Part shown: positions 18,077 to 24,483 of the stretch, one piece after another | Layout: each line of letters starts with the position of its first letter | Numbering within the stretch: the stretch's first letter is position 1 | Assembly: GCA_019751815.1 (NCBI GenBank) | Contig: JAIEMW010000004.1 | Coordinates: forward strand, 415,933 to 479,932 | Direction of reading: 5' to 3' | DNA: 64,000 nt | Source: Cyanobacteriota bacterium | Lineage (GTDB): Bacteria; Cyanobacteriota; Vampirovibrionia; Vampirovibrionales; Vampirovibrionaceae | The notes under the pieces: model-generated | Database searches by the model: none | What the model was told of the DNA's origin: nothing | Seen by the model: the letters and a program-made list of their open reading frames with translations, nothing else | Translations under genes and position numbers: made by a program

Positions 18077-18082
18077 TACAAT
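18077..18082 (+). promoter_or_regulatory. -10 box of a probably leaderless transcript
   Basis: TACAAT ending 9 nt before the ATG at 18092, with no Shine-Dalgarno in between. The expected start of transcription falls at or within a few bases of the initiation codon. It also argues against the upstream in-frame ATG at 18053. Confidence 0.5.
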
Positions 18083-18091
18083 ACGGGGACG

Positions 18092-18781
18092 ATGTTTAAG
18101 CAAATTTACCAGCAAGAAGAAGCACAAAAAGAGGCGCTCATGGCGCCTGGTAAAGCGGTACTGGTTTATCACCCAGAACTCCTCTCCCCTGTGCCGCAAG
18201 AGGCTCTCTCTCTTCAGGTTGTCTCCCATGAAGGCACTGTCTTGAGTACCTATCAAGCCGGAGATTGGTGGGATACCCTGCCCAAAGTGACCCAGTCAAG
18301 ACGAATCATTTCAGCCCAAGGGTGGACGCAACGCGCAGAGTTTCAAGGGGTTTTGCTGAAATCTGTTTATGAAGATCTCCAAAGCCGTTTCCCTGAAAGT
18401 TTTTCTCCTCTGCAATCGTCTTCAGGCTGGCTCCAACAAACCAATGTATGCGGTGCAGAAGAGTGGCTTCCACTTTCAGAAGCCTTAAGCCAAAAAGCCC
18501 TACTCTGTACCCATCTAAACGGAACACCTCTCTCCCCCTTACAAGGCGGGCCCTTGCACCTCCGGGTTTTTCACTGTTATGAGCATAAGGGGCTACCCCA
18601 ACTTCAACGTCTCTGCTTTTGGCAGCAAGCACACGCATCTCATTTACCCAAAAGCCAAGCTGGTTTTTGGGGTGAACGGGGTTATGAGCCTTCTGGTTCC
18701 ATTGTGCCGGGAAATTATTTTGCCCTTGATTTGGGGCAGACCAAGCCAGTCAATAAATCGGCCGAAGTGAGTGATTACTAA
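18092..18781 (+). CDS. Divergent sulfite-oxidase-fold (molybdopterin-domain) protein lacking the Mo cysteine
   Basis: A 229-aa cytoplasmic protein (no signal peptide) resembling the oxidoreductase molybdopterin-binding domain. The C-terminal half has the hallmark NGTPLSPLQGGPLHLRV, a following aromatic/basic segment, and the closing GFWGERGYEPSGS. The segment that normally holds the molybdenum-ligand cysteine (pattern CVxGWS...WxGVpL) reads SAQGWT...FQGVLL, so Ser74 replaces Cys. I therefore infer loss of sulfite-oxidase or MsrP-type chemistry, with a cofactor-binding, structural or different catalytic role. It lies between the lpt operon and a pair of secreted proteins. Fold assignment is by pattern only and moderately sure. 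Confidence 0.55.
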   Translation: MFKQIYQQEEAQKEALMAPGKAVLVYHPELLSPVPQEALSLQVVSHEGTVLSTYQAGDWWDTLPKVTQSRRIISAQGWTQRAEFQGVLLKSVYEDLQSRFPESFSPLQSSSGWLQQTNVCGAEEWLPLSEALSQKALLCTHLNGTPLSPLQGGPLHLRVFHCYEHKGLPQLQRLCFWQQAHASHLPKSQAGFWGERGYEPSGSIVPGNYFALDLGQTKPVNKSAEVSDY

Positions 18782-18926
18782 AGCGTTGTAGTGGGACTGA
18801 GCGACATTTTTGCGCTTCTACGGCGTGTTACAATCAATAACAATCACCCTTGATCGAGAAACTTTTCGGCTTGATGGCGTTCATTGATATAGACCGCGTT
18901 GCCTTTCTGTTAGGAAAACTGACCCT

Positions 18927-19979
18927 ATGACACTTGCCCGGTTTCCCCATTTACTCCTGGGACTGTGGATGCTAGCGCTCCTGCTTGTTCCCGCCTCCGT
19001 ACTTGCGAAACCCCCAAAAAACTTGCCCCTGGTCCTGGATTATCTCCCCCCCGTGGCGTCGATTAATGCCATGCTGGATCCCAATCACTCTCAACCAGAT
19101 CCAGATAACGTTTTACAAGATACTATTGAGCCTGTTGCTCTTTCTGCTGTCTCTTCTGGGATTGTCAAAACTCTAAAAACCCACGATTCTATTAAAAAGC
19201 TGGATACCGATCTTGGGATTAAGCAATCCAACAGTGAGTTTCAAACACTATTGCAGCTTCAAAAATACCAGGATGAAACCGATCTAGCCATGCTATGGGA
19301 ATCCACTGTAGAAAACAGCCCTGTTATCCGGTTTTCACTTGAAAAAATTGCCACACCCACCGAACTTCGCTTTAAGAAATCAAGTGTCTTTTTACGCAAA
19401 AGCCTGGGCATGATGATTTCTGGGGCTTCTATGGGAGCATCACTGATTCCTGGTGGATCTTCTTACCGAACCATGGGGATTATGGCGGGTGGCGATGCCA
19501 TGCGCAATTTAACCCAGGGACGGATGATGGATTTAAGCCAGGCCTTAACCCCCACAGAGCAAATTCAGCTGGCCGGTATGGTCGATGACATCCAAGGCAG
19601 GCTGATCCACACCTACCACGACTACAAGAACACACTTCAGGCGCTCAGCAATGCGCATCATTTGGCGATTAAAAACAGCAATCTGTTCTCCAAGGCCAAA
19701 GCATCTGGCAGTGATGTCGCCGTGATGGCTGCCGGTACTGCGTATTACAAAGCGCTATTAAACGAAACCGGACTCCGCCAGAAGGCGATTATCTACCGTC
19801 TGCAATTAGAGCGCTTGGCAGGGAAAGAAACTGTAGATAAACTGCAATTGAGCGTCGACTTGGCGCCCGAAATCTCTTCTACCGCCCTGCCCCCAGTAAC
19901 AGAGCGGGGGATTACTGAGCATAATTACACAGAGCCGAATTACTCTGATGAGCATTACAATGCATCCAATACACCCTAA
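18927..19979 (+). CDS. Secreted protein of unknown function, paralogue 1
   Basis: A 350-aa exported protein not recognised. A clear signal peptide (hydrophobic core LLLGLWMLALLLVP, cleavage near VLAKPP) is followed by a mostly helical body. A block around residues 115-225 (MLWESTVENSPVIRFSLEKI, then a Gly-rich SGASMGASLIPGGSS segment, then DDIQGRLIHTYHDYKNTLQAL) is matched in order by the next gene, so the two are tandem paralogues. Long helices with Leu/Ala heptads recall TolC-like periplasmic hairpins, but no family motif supports this. Its 3' end overlaps the next gene by 32 nt. A TACAAT box near 18831 and a leader of about 85 nt are plausible. Confidence 0.75.
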   Translation: MTLARFPHLLLGLWMLALLLVPASVLAKPPKNLPLVLDYLPPVASINAMLDPNHSQPDPDNVLQDTIEPVALSAVSSGIVKTLKTHDSIKKLDTDLGIKQSNSEFQTLLQLQKYQDETDLAMLWESTVENSPVIRFSLEKIATPTELRFKKSSVFLRKSLGMMISGASMGASLIPGGSSYRTMGIMAGGDAMRNLTQGRMMDLSQALTPTEQIQLAGMVDDIQGRLIHTYHDYKNTLQALSNAHHLAIKNSNLFSKAKASGSDVAVMAAGTAYYKALLNETGLRQKAIIYRLQLERLAGKETVDKLQLSVDLAPEISSTALPPVTERGITEHNYTEPNYSDEHYNASNTP

Positions 19980-21144
19980 GCACGCTGTCCGTCTGGTCGT
20001 TTTCTCCCTTTGCTCACTGTTTATACTGTCGGCAAGTGCTACTTCATTTGCTGAGGACATCATTCCCGGGCTTTCCTCAAACAGTGACAGCCCGCCAAGT
20101 GCGCTACCCGATGCACCTCCAGAAAAGTCTATTATTCCCGGAAACACCGCTGAAACTCAGGCTAGTAAATCAACCATTGGCGCAACAAAAACTAGCACTG
20201 AGACTGCGATCACTTCTCAAAAAGAGGGGGTTTCCTCCCTGACTTCCTCACTGAAGCCAGCGGCCTTAAGTACAGATACTCCCCCAAAAACACCGAAAAA
20301 AAGACATAAGCCGTCTTCACGGGAAGACAAAACTGAAAAATCGTTAGACCCTGACAAACGAGAGACTGTCTACCGAGTGCCGAAAACCCAGACACTGGAT
20401 CAGGCAGTCGATAAAGCGTTGATCGAAAAACTCTCCCCAGAAGCCCGAAAAAACATTGAGTTTTTGAGCCGCACCCTCCAGTTAGAACATCGATCCATTC
20501 GTAACGACGTGATCGACACAGAAGAAACCACGGCAAAAGATATTGGGATGCTGTGGCAAAGTGCCGTTGAGCACAGCGGCACCATTCGTTATGCCATTCA
20601 AAAGCTTTCCAAACGAGACGCCACGGGCAAACCGGTCGAAGGTGACTCCTTCACCACCCGAATGGTCCAAAGCATCAGCCGTCTTGGTGGTGTGGCCGGG
20701 GCTGTTTGGACCAAGAATCCCGCCAGTCTATTTGGTAGTAGTTTAATCAATGAAGCCGTTTCCAACGATCCCAGCCAGGCTTTTTTAAGCCGTGTCACAG
20801 ATGCTGACATGTTGCTGTTGACCAAAGAAGTTGAAACCCTACAGTCACAACTCATCACACACTATTATGAATATCGTTTTGCCAAAGAGCGCTGGGATCT
20901 CTCACGAGAAGGCTCGTTGCGTCTGGCCAAATATTACGACCATTTTTTGGCCCATGCTAATGAAACGGAACGACAAGTATTACAGCCCATCGTTGAGCCC
21001 CTATTTGAGGCCTCCACAGAAGATGAGCAACAGGCCAAACAGACCTTTGTAAGCGCAAGAAATACACTGGCTTTGATGGTGGGTGCTGATGCCATTTCTG
21101 CCATAGAGACCGAGTTGACATCGCCAACAGCGTCTCAAAAATAG
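19948..21144 (+). CDS. Secreted protein of unknown function, paralogue 2
   Basis: A 398-aa partner of the preceding gene. The signal peptide (VVFSLCSLFILSASATSFAED) is followed by a ~110-residue Ser/Thr/Pro/Lys-rich linker absent from the first paralogue. The shared helical core follows: IGMLWQSAVEHSGTIRYAIQ, a Gly-rich segment, and VETLQSQLITHYYEYRFAKE. A second ATG 12 nt downstream would also serve as start. The overlap with the first gene implies coupled translation, and the pair may form a heteromer in the periplasm or at the outer membrane. No database family is recognised. Confidence 0.75.
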   Translation: MSITMHPIHPKHAVRLVVFSLCSLFILSASATSFAEDIIPGLSSNSDSPPSALPDAPPEKSIIPGNTAETQASKSTIGATKTSTETAITSQKEGVSSLTSSLKPAALSTDTPPKTPKKRHKPSSREDKTEKSLDPDKRETVYRVPKTQTLDQAVDKALIEKLSPEARKNIEFLSRTLQLEHRSIRNDVIDTEETTAKDIGMLWQSAVEHSGTIRYAIQKLSKRDATGKPVEGDSFTTRMVQSISRLGGVAGAVWTKNPASLFGSSLINEAVSNDPSQAFLSRVTDADMLLLTKEVETLQSQLITHYYEYRFAKERWDLSREGSLRLAKYYDHFLAHANETERQVLQPIVEPLFEASTEDEQQAKQTFVSARNTLALMVGADAISAIETELTSPTASQK

Positions 21145-21163
21145 TGTCTATATAAGAGACGCT
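21137..21163 (-). terminator. Intrinsic terminator of rpsP
   Basis: On the minus strand, a 7-bp stem (AGCGTCT/AGACACT with one G-U pair) with a 7-nt loop is followed by ATTTTT, 10 nt after the rpsP stop. It lies across the 3' end of the convergent secreted-protein gene. Confidence 0.55.
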
Positions 21164-21172
21164 AAAAAAGTA

Positions 21173-21616
21173 CTAGGCTTCTGCCGGAGCAGCCTGTTCT
21201 TCTGGCGCAGCGGCTGGAGCAGCAGCCTCTTCCGCAGCTTTGGCAGCCGATTCTTCAGCTGCTTTTTTGGCAGCAGCGGCTTCTTCAACAGCTTTGGCAG
21301 CAGCATCAGCTTCTGCTTTCTGCTTGGCCAACACTTTTTTGGAAAGCTTTTGCTTCTCTGGCTTTGAAATTTGAATCAACTCACCGGTATCATTTGCCAG
21401 TGAGAGCAACCATTTGGTGGTTTCAGAAGGTTGAGCGCCTTTGGCGATCCACGTTTCTGCCAAGGCTTTATTTAATTTCAGTTGTTTTTGAATGGGATTG
21501 TAGAAACCCAGTTCTGCCAGTGGCGCACCGTTACGACGTGTCCGAATATCGGTCACCACGATACGATAAAAGGGATTTTTCTTTTTACCCAGCCGCGCTA
21601 AGCGAATTTTAAGCAT
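21173..21616 (-). CDS. rpsP: Ribosomal protein S16 with Ala/Glu-rich C-terminal extension
   Basis: Small-subunit ribosomal protein. The first ~88 residues are a standard S16 (MLKIRLARLGKKKNPFYRIVV, GAPLAELGFYNP, GAQPSETTKWLL). The following ~55 residues are an Ala/Glu/Lys-rich helix-prone tail ending in Pro/Ala repeats, making the protein 147 aa against about 80-100 normally. AGGAG lies upstream of the ATG. It stands alone, without rimM/trmD/ffh nearby. The tail is in frame and free of stops, so I treat it as part of the protein. Confidence 0.96.
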   Translation of the reverse strand: MLKIRLARLGKKKNPFYRIVVTDIRTRRNGAPLAELGFYNPIQKQLKLNKALAETWIAKGAQPSETTKWLLSLANDTGELIQISKPEKQKLSKKVLAKQKAEADAAAKAVEEAAAAKKAAEESAAKAAEEAAAPAAAPEEQAAPAEA

Positions 21617-21714
21617 TGGACACGTCGACTCCTGTGTTGTGTTGGTTATCTAAATAGATACTTCTAAGGAAAAGGATCCCTGTTGTAACACAAAGCCAAG
21701 GACGGTGACAAGCG

Positions 21715-22092
21715 TCAGGGTCGTTTGCGCAACGGGAGAATCACAGCACCAATCAGCACCATCAGGGTTAAAAAGCTTTTCACAATAATATCATTGCTAA
21801 AACTGCCCATCATAAACATGGCTAAGGCGTATAACAACAACCATAAAGGCAGTAAACGAGGGAGTAACAAGGTAAACACAACGGTGCCGATACCAGCAAC
21901 AGCCAGAACCAAGGCTGATAATTGAAGTTGCAACAATCCGCCAAATAAAACCAAGGGCAACACCATCATGGTGAGGAAACAGCCCCCAAATATCAGGACC
22001 ACCCAAAACTCTTTAAAAAACCATTGAGAACGACCTTCCGGGTTATCTGGGAAGTGATGTTGCTCGTGGTGGTTTCCATGCTCAGAGGTCAT
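21715..22092 (-). CDS. Small three-helix membrane protein ending the respiratory locus
   Basis: Not recognised; 125 aa from the chosen start. The N terminus is His-rich (TSEHGNHHEQHH), possibly metal-binding, followed by an amphipathic stretch and three or four hydrophobic helices. The ATG at 22092 has AGGAG seven nt upstream, whereas an upstream in-frame ATG at 22134 has none. It is the last gene of the minus-strand respiratory locus and follows a 44-aa membrane peptide by 28 nt. A subunit or assembly factor of the cytochrome b complex or oxidase is a reasonable guess from position only. Confidence 0.65.
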   Translation of the reverse strand: MTSEHGNHHEQHHFPDNPEGRSQWFFKEFWVVLIFGGCFLTMMVLPLVLFGGLLQLQLSALVLAVAGIGTVVFTLLLPRLLPLWLLLYALAMFMMGSFSNDIIVKSFLTLMVLIGAVILPLRKRP

Positions 22093-22120
22093 ATTCAGGC
22101 TCCTGTAGGTAAGTGTTGTC

Positions 22121-22255
22121 TTAAGCTTCTGCAATCAGTCCAAAACTGGCGATCATAATTAAGAGCAGAAAATAAAAGAGGAAAAACCACAGGTTTTTCA
22201 TAAACATGCTGACGTCATTCTGGCTGTCAACTTTGGTATTTTTATTGGCGCTCAT
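22121..22255 (-). CDS. 44-aa single-helix membrane peptide in the respiratory locus
   Basis: A short frame of 44 codons. A polar N terminus (MSANKNTKVDSQNDVS) is followed by one strongly hydrophobic helix (LWFFLFYFLLLIMIASFGLI) and a short AEA end. It has GAGAAAG about 6 nt before its ATG, lies between the MvhD-like gene and the three-helix gene on the same strand, and fills an otherwise empty 206-nt gap. Small one-helix subunits of this kind are usual in b6f, bc1 and cbb3 complexes. Assignment rests on hydropathy and position. Confidence 0.55.
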   Translation of the reverse strand: MSANKNTKVDSQNDVSMFMKNLWFFLFYFLLLIMIASFGLIAEA

Positions 22256-22298
22256 GCTGTCTTTCTCTTATCTCGCTTGCAACATCTACTGGCATGTT

Positions 22299-22700
22299 TC
22301 AACCTTCAGGACAACCCAGCGTGTCCAAAGATTCATCAAACTGATGAATCAAATCCTTGAATTTCTCGTATTCAACTGCAGAAAGCCAGTAAGCCTGTAC
22401 TCGACGCTTATCAACAGTGGGCTTCAACTTCGGCATCCGGGTTCCCAGCAGTCTTTCGCGTAAAAACTTATTCCCTTCTCGGTAATGGCAGTCGCCCATC
22501 CGGCATCCTGTGGCAAATGTTCCACAAGCACCTTTCTTTAAGGCTGTTTCCATCATGATGGGCTGAATATGACCACTACATGGAACGGTCACGATTTTGA
22601 CATTGGGATTATCTTTTAGATAGCCATTGCTGTCTAACTGATCGGTTAGATCGACGCTGCGTTCGCAGACGATGCCTATCACTTTCTTGTCTTTAGCCAT
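22299..22700 (-). CDS. MvhD/FrhD-like hydrogenase-type iron-sulfur subunit
   Basis: A soluble 133-aa protein of the methyl-viologen-reducing hydrogenase delta-subunit family. In methanogens this subunit carries electrons between hydrogenase or formate dehydrogenase and heterodisulfide reductase. Visible family features are the opening GIVCERS, VPCSGHIQP, GACGTFATGCRMGDCHYREGN and a helical C terminus, with five cysteines in the expected places for a [2Fe-2S] centre. No hydrogenase or Hdr gene is nearby; instead it follows directly behind the cytochrome b-ferredoxin fusion. I chose the ATG at 22700 (AAGGA upstream, no overlap) over an ATG at 22739. Electron transfer between the membrane complex and a soluble donor or acceptor is inferred. 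Confidence 0.8.
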   Translation of the reverse strand: MAKDKKVIGIVCERSVDLTDQLDSNGYLKDNPNVKIVTVPCSGHIQPIMMETALKKGACGTFATGCRMGDCHYREGNKFLRERLLGTRMPKLKPTVDKRRVQAYWLSAVEYEKFKDLIHQFDESLDTLGCPEG

Positions 22701-22716
22701 ACCGCGTGGAATCCTT

Positions 22717-23847
22717 TTAACTGTTGAGCGCCATCTCAATTTCTTTTAACACATCTTGGCTGTCTCGTCGGGGGATTTCAATCGCCTTAAAGGCACATGC
22801 ACCAACGCACAGACCGCAATTGGCACAACGGCCTGGATCCACAATAGCCAGACGCTTAAAACGACTGGTGGGATCGTTACGGTCTACCATGGTAATCGCC
22901 TCATAGGGGCAATCATGGTAGCACAAGGAGCAACCCGTACAGCTAGAATCAAGCACTTGGGCGAATTGGCCGCGCAATGCTTTTTTCTGGATATACGGCA
23001 GGATCAACAAGCCCACGGGCACACCCAGCACCAAAAGCCAAACAACTCCTGTACTCCAACCTTGCGTAATTAAATACTGAGGCCAGGCATACAAAAAGCT
23101 GAGATCCAAAGTAGGACTCACCAATTGCAGGTTGGGACGATCGCCCAAAGAGACAGGAAACACCCCGCAAAAGAGGAACAACCCACCCAGCAAGACTAAA
23201 TTGAGTGCCAGTGGGGGATCAGTCACAGGCCGAGTAATCCGCAGATAGTGCATCCAGAGGAAAAACATCAGTAGCAGCGGAATCCCCAGGTGTAAAAACA
23301 ACAGACGGGTCAAGGTAAAATCACTGACCAACTCACCACCCAAGAGTAAACTAGACAGCGAAGGCCCAATCACCGGGAATTGCTTCAGGAAATTGGCGGT
23401 AATATATGTCAGAGTAACTGCTTCCTGATCCCAGATCATCATATAACCACTCAGACCAATGGTAAAAGTAATACTGAGAAGAATAACTCCAGTCAGCCAG
23501 GGTAAAATCCGGTATTCTCTGTAGCGATCCGTAAACCAAACGCGCAACATGTGGAGCATCACAAAAATCATCATGCCGTCAGAAGCATACCGATGCATCG
23601 AGCGAATGGCGTTGCCAAAGGGGAGCTCATGGGTGATGTAGCTCAGCGTGTTATAGGCACGCTCTAAAGTAGGCGTGTAGTAGGCAAAAAGCAGCAGACC
23701 ACTGATAAACAATACCCAGATAAAGAAGTTAGGCAAGGCGCCGTGGTAATAAAACGGGTTATAGCTTTGGGTGAATACCTTATTGGCCACCTTCTCCAGC
23801 GGGAGAACGACGTTTTTTTGCAGTGAGCCGATTAGTTGAGTGTACAC
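22717..23847 (-). CDS. Cytochrome b (four haem histidines) fused to a 2x[4Fe-4S] ferredoxin domain
   Basis: A 376-aa membrane electron carrier. Residues ~35-235 are a cytochrome b N-domain with both haem pairs intact: H85/H99 (SMHRYASDGMMIFVMLHMLRVW) and H186/H200 (LHLGIPLLLMFFLWMHYLR). Further hydrophobic helices lie around 212-232 and 265-285. The C-terminal cytoplasmic domain has two clusters, CTGCSLCYHDCP (C303/306/309/313) and CANCGLCVGACA (C341/344/347/351). No subunit-IV or Qo-type PEWY motif is present. It sits directly upstream of the MvhD-like gene and downstream of two small membrane proteins. It probably passes electrons between the quinone pool or the other cytochrome b and soluble Fe-S partners. 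Confidence 0.85.
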   Translation of the reverse strand: MYTQLIGSLQKNVVLPLEKVANKVFTQSYNPFYYHGALPNFFIWVLFISGLLLFAYYTPTLERAYNTLSYITHELPFGNAIRSMHRYASDGMMIFVMLHMLRVWFTDRYREYRILPWLTGVILLSITFTIGLSGYMMIWDQEAVTLTYITANFLKQFPVIGPSLSSLLLGGELVSDFTLTRLLFLHLGIPLLLMFFLWMHYLRITRPVTDPPLALNLVLLGGLFLFCGVFPVSLGDRPNLQLVSPTLDLSFLYAWPQYLITQGWSTGVVWLLVLGVPVGLLILPYIQKKALRGQFAQVLDSSCTGCSLCYHDCPYEAITMVDRNDPTSRFKRLAIVDPGRCANCGLCVGACAFKAIEIPRRDSQDVLKEIEMALNS

Positions 23848-23881
23848 GGGAAACGCTTCCTCCAGCTAAAACAAAACGAGT

Positions 23882-24151
23882 TTACTTTTTTTCAGATTCA
23901 TCAAAACGAGTGGCTACCGTTTCTTCGCCACCCACCAAGATATAGGCAATACCAGCCAATACAAATACCAGGCCTATCCCCTGAAAATAAGGCGATAAAC
24001 CAAACTGCAGCATGTGTTGCAACGCGTTGGGGTCATTCACTTTATCTGGCGTGATATAGGCGAAAGGGGCAGATTGAAGCATCAAGAGGATGCCAATGGT
24101 ACCAGAAAAGGCGATCACCAGGGCCAAACCATCTTTTACTTTCTGGCACAT
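23882..24151 (-). CDS. Small two-helix membrane protein of the cytochrome b locus (89 aa)
   Basis: Not recognised. Two hydrophobic segments (about 9-28 and 55-78) are separated by a polar loop containing YITPDKVNDPNALQHMLQ, with a charged C terminus. Its start overlaps the end of the 114-aa membrane protein gene by 16 nt, and it is followed after 34 nt by the cytochrome b-ferredoxin gene, so these are surely co-transcribed. It is probably an accessory subunit. Confidence 0.7.
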   Translation of the reverse strand: MCQKVKDGLALVIAFSGTIGILLMLQSAPFAYITPDKVNDPNALQHMLQFGLSPYFQGIGLVFVLAGIAYILVGGEETVATRFDESEKK

Positions 24152-24480
24152 GGGTCATTTCCTTTCTGCTGAAGTTGATGAGCGTACTGCCGGGCATACA
24201 CCCACTCAAAGGGGGAAAACGTATTGTATAAATTGCCTTTTGCCTTTTCTTTGGCATAGGTGTCATACAACAATATGCCAAAACTCAGCAGGGCAAAAGC
24301 AATTGCAGCCAGCCATTCTATCATATGCTGAACGGTGGGCTGCAGGGTAAACATTTTAAAGGTTTGAAAAAATAACGACAGGGCATAGGAAGCCACCACA
24401 AAGACAAGCCACCACATACCGGTACCAAAACCGACTGCATTGGGGGAGGTTTGCTTGACTGTTGCCATCGCCTTAAACAC
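24136..24480 (-). CDS. Small membrane protein of the cytochrome b locus (114 aa)
   Basis: Not recognised. Two hydrophobic helices (about 22-42 and 54-73) are followed by a charged tail rich in Lys, Tyr and Gln. The listed start is a GTG lying right after the cytochrome b stop; an ATG four codons later (24468) is equally possible. Neither has a good ribosome binding site, so translational coupling to the upstream gene is likely. Position between the two cytochrome b genes suggests a structural subunit. Confidence 0.65.
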   Translation of the reverse strand: MFKAMATVKQTSPNAVGFGTGMWWLVFVVASYALSLFFQTFKMFTLQPTVQHMIEWLAAIAFALLSFGILLYDTYAKEKAKGNLYNTFSPFEWVYARQYAHQLQQKGNDPCARK

Positions 24481-24483
24481 CCA

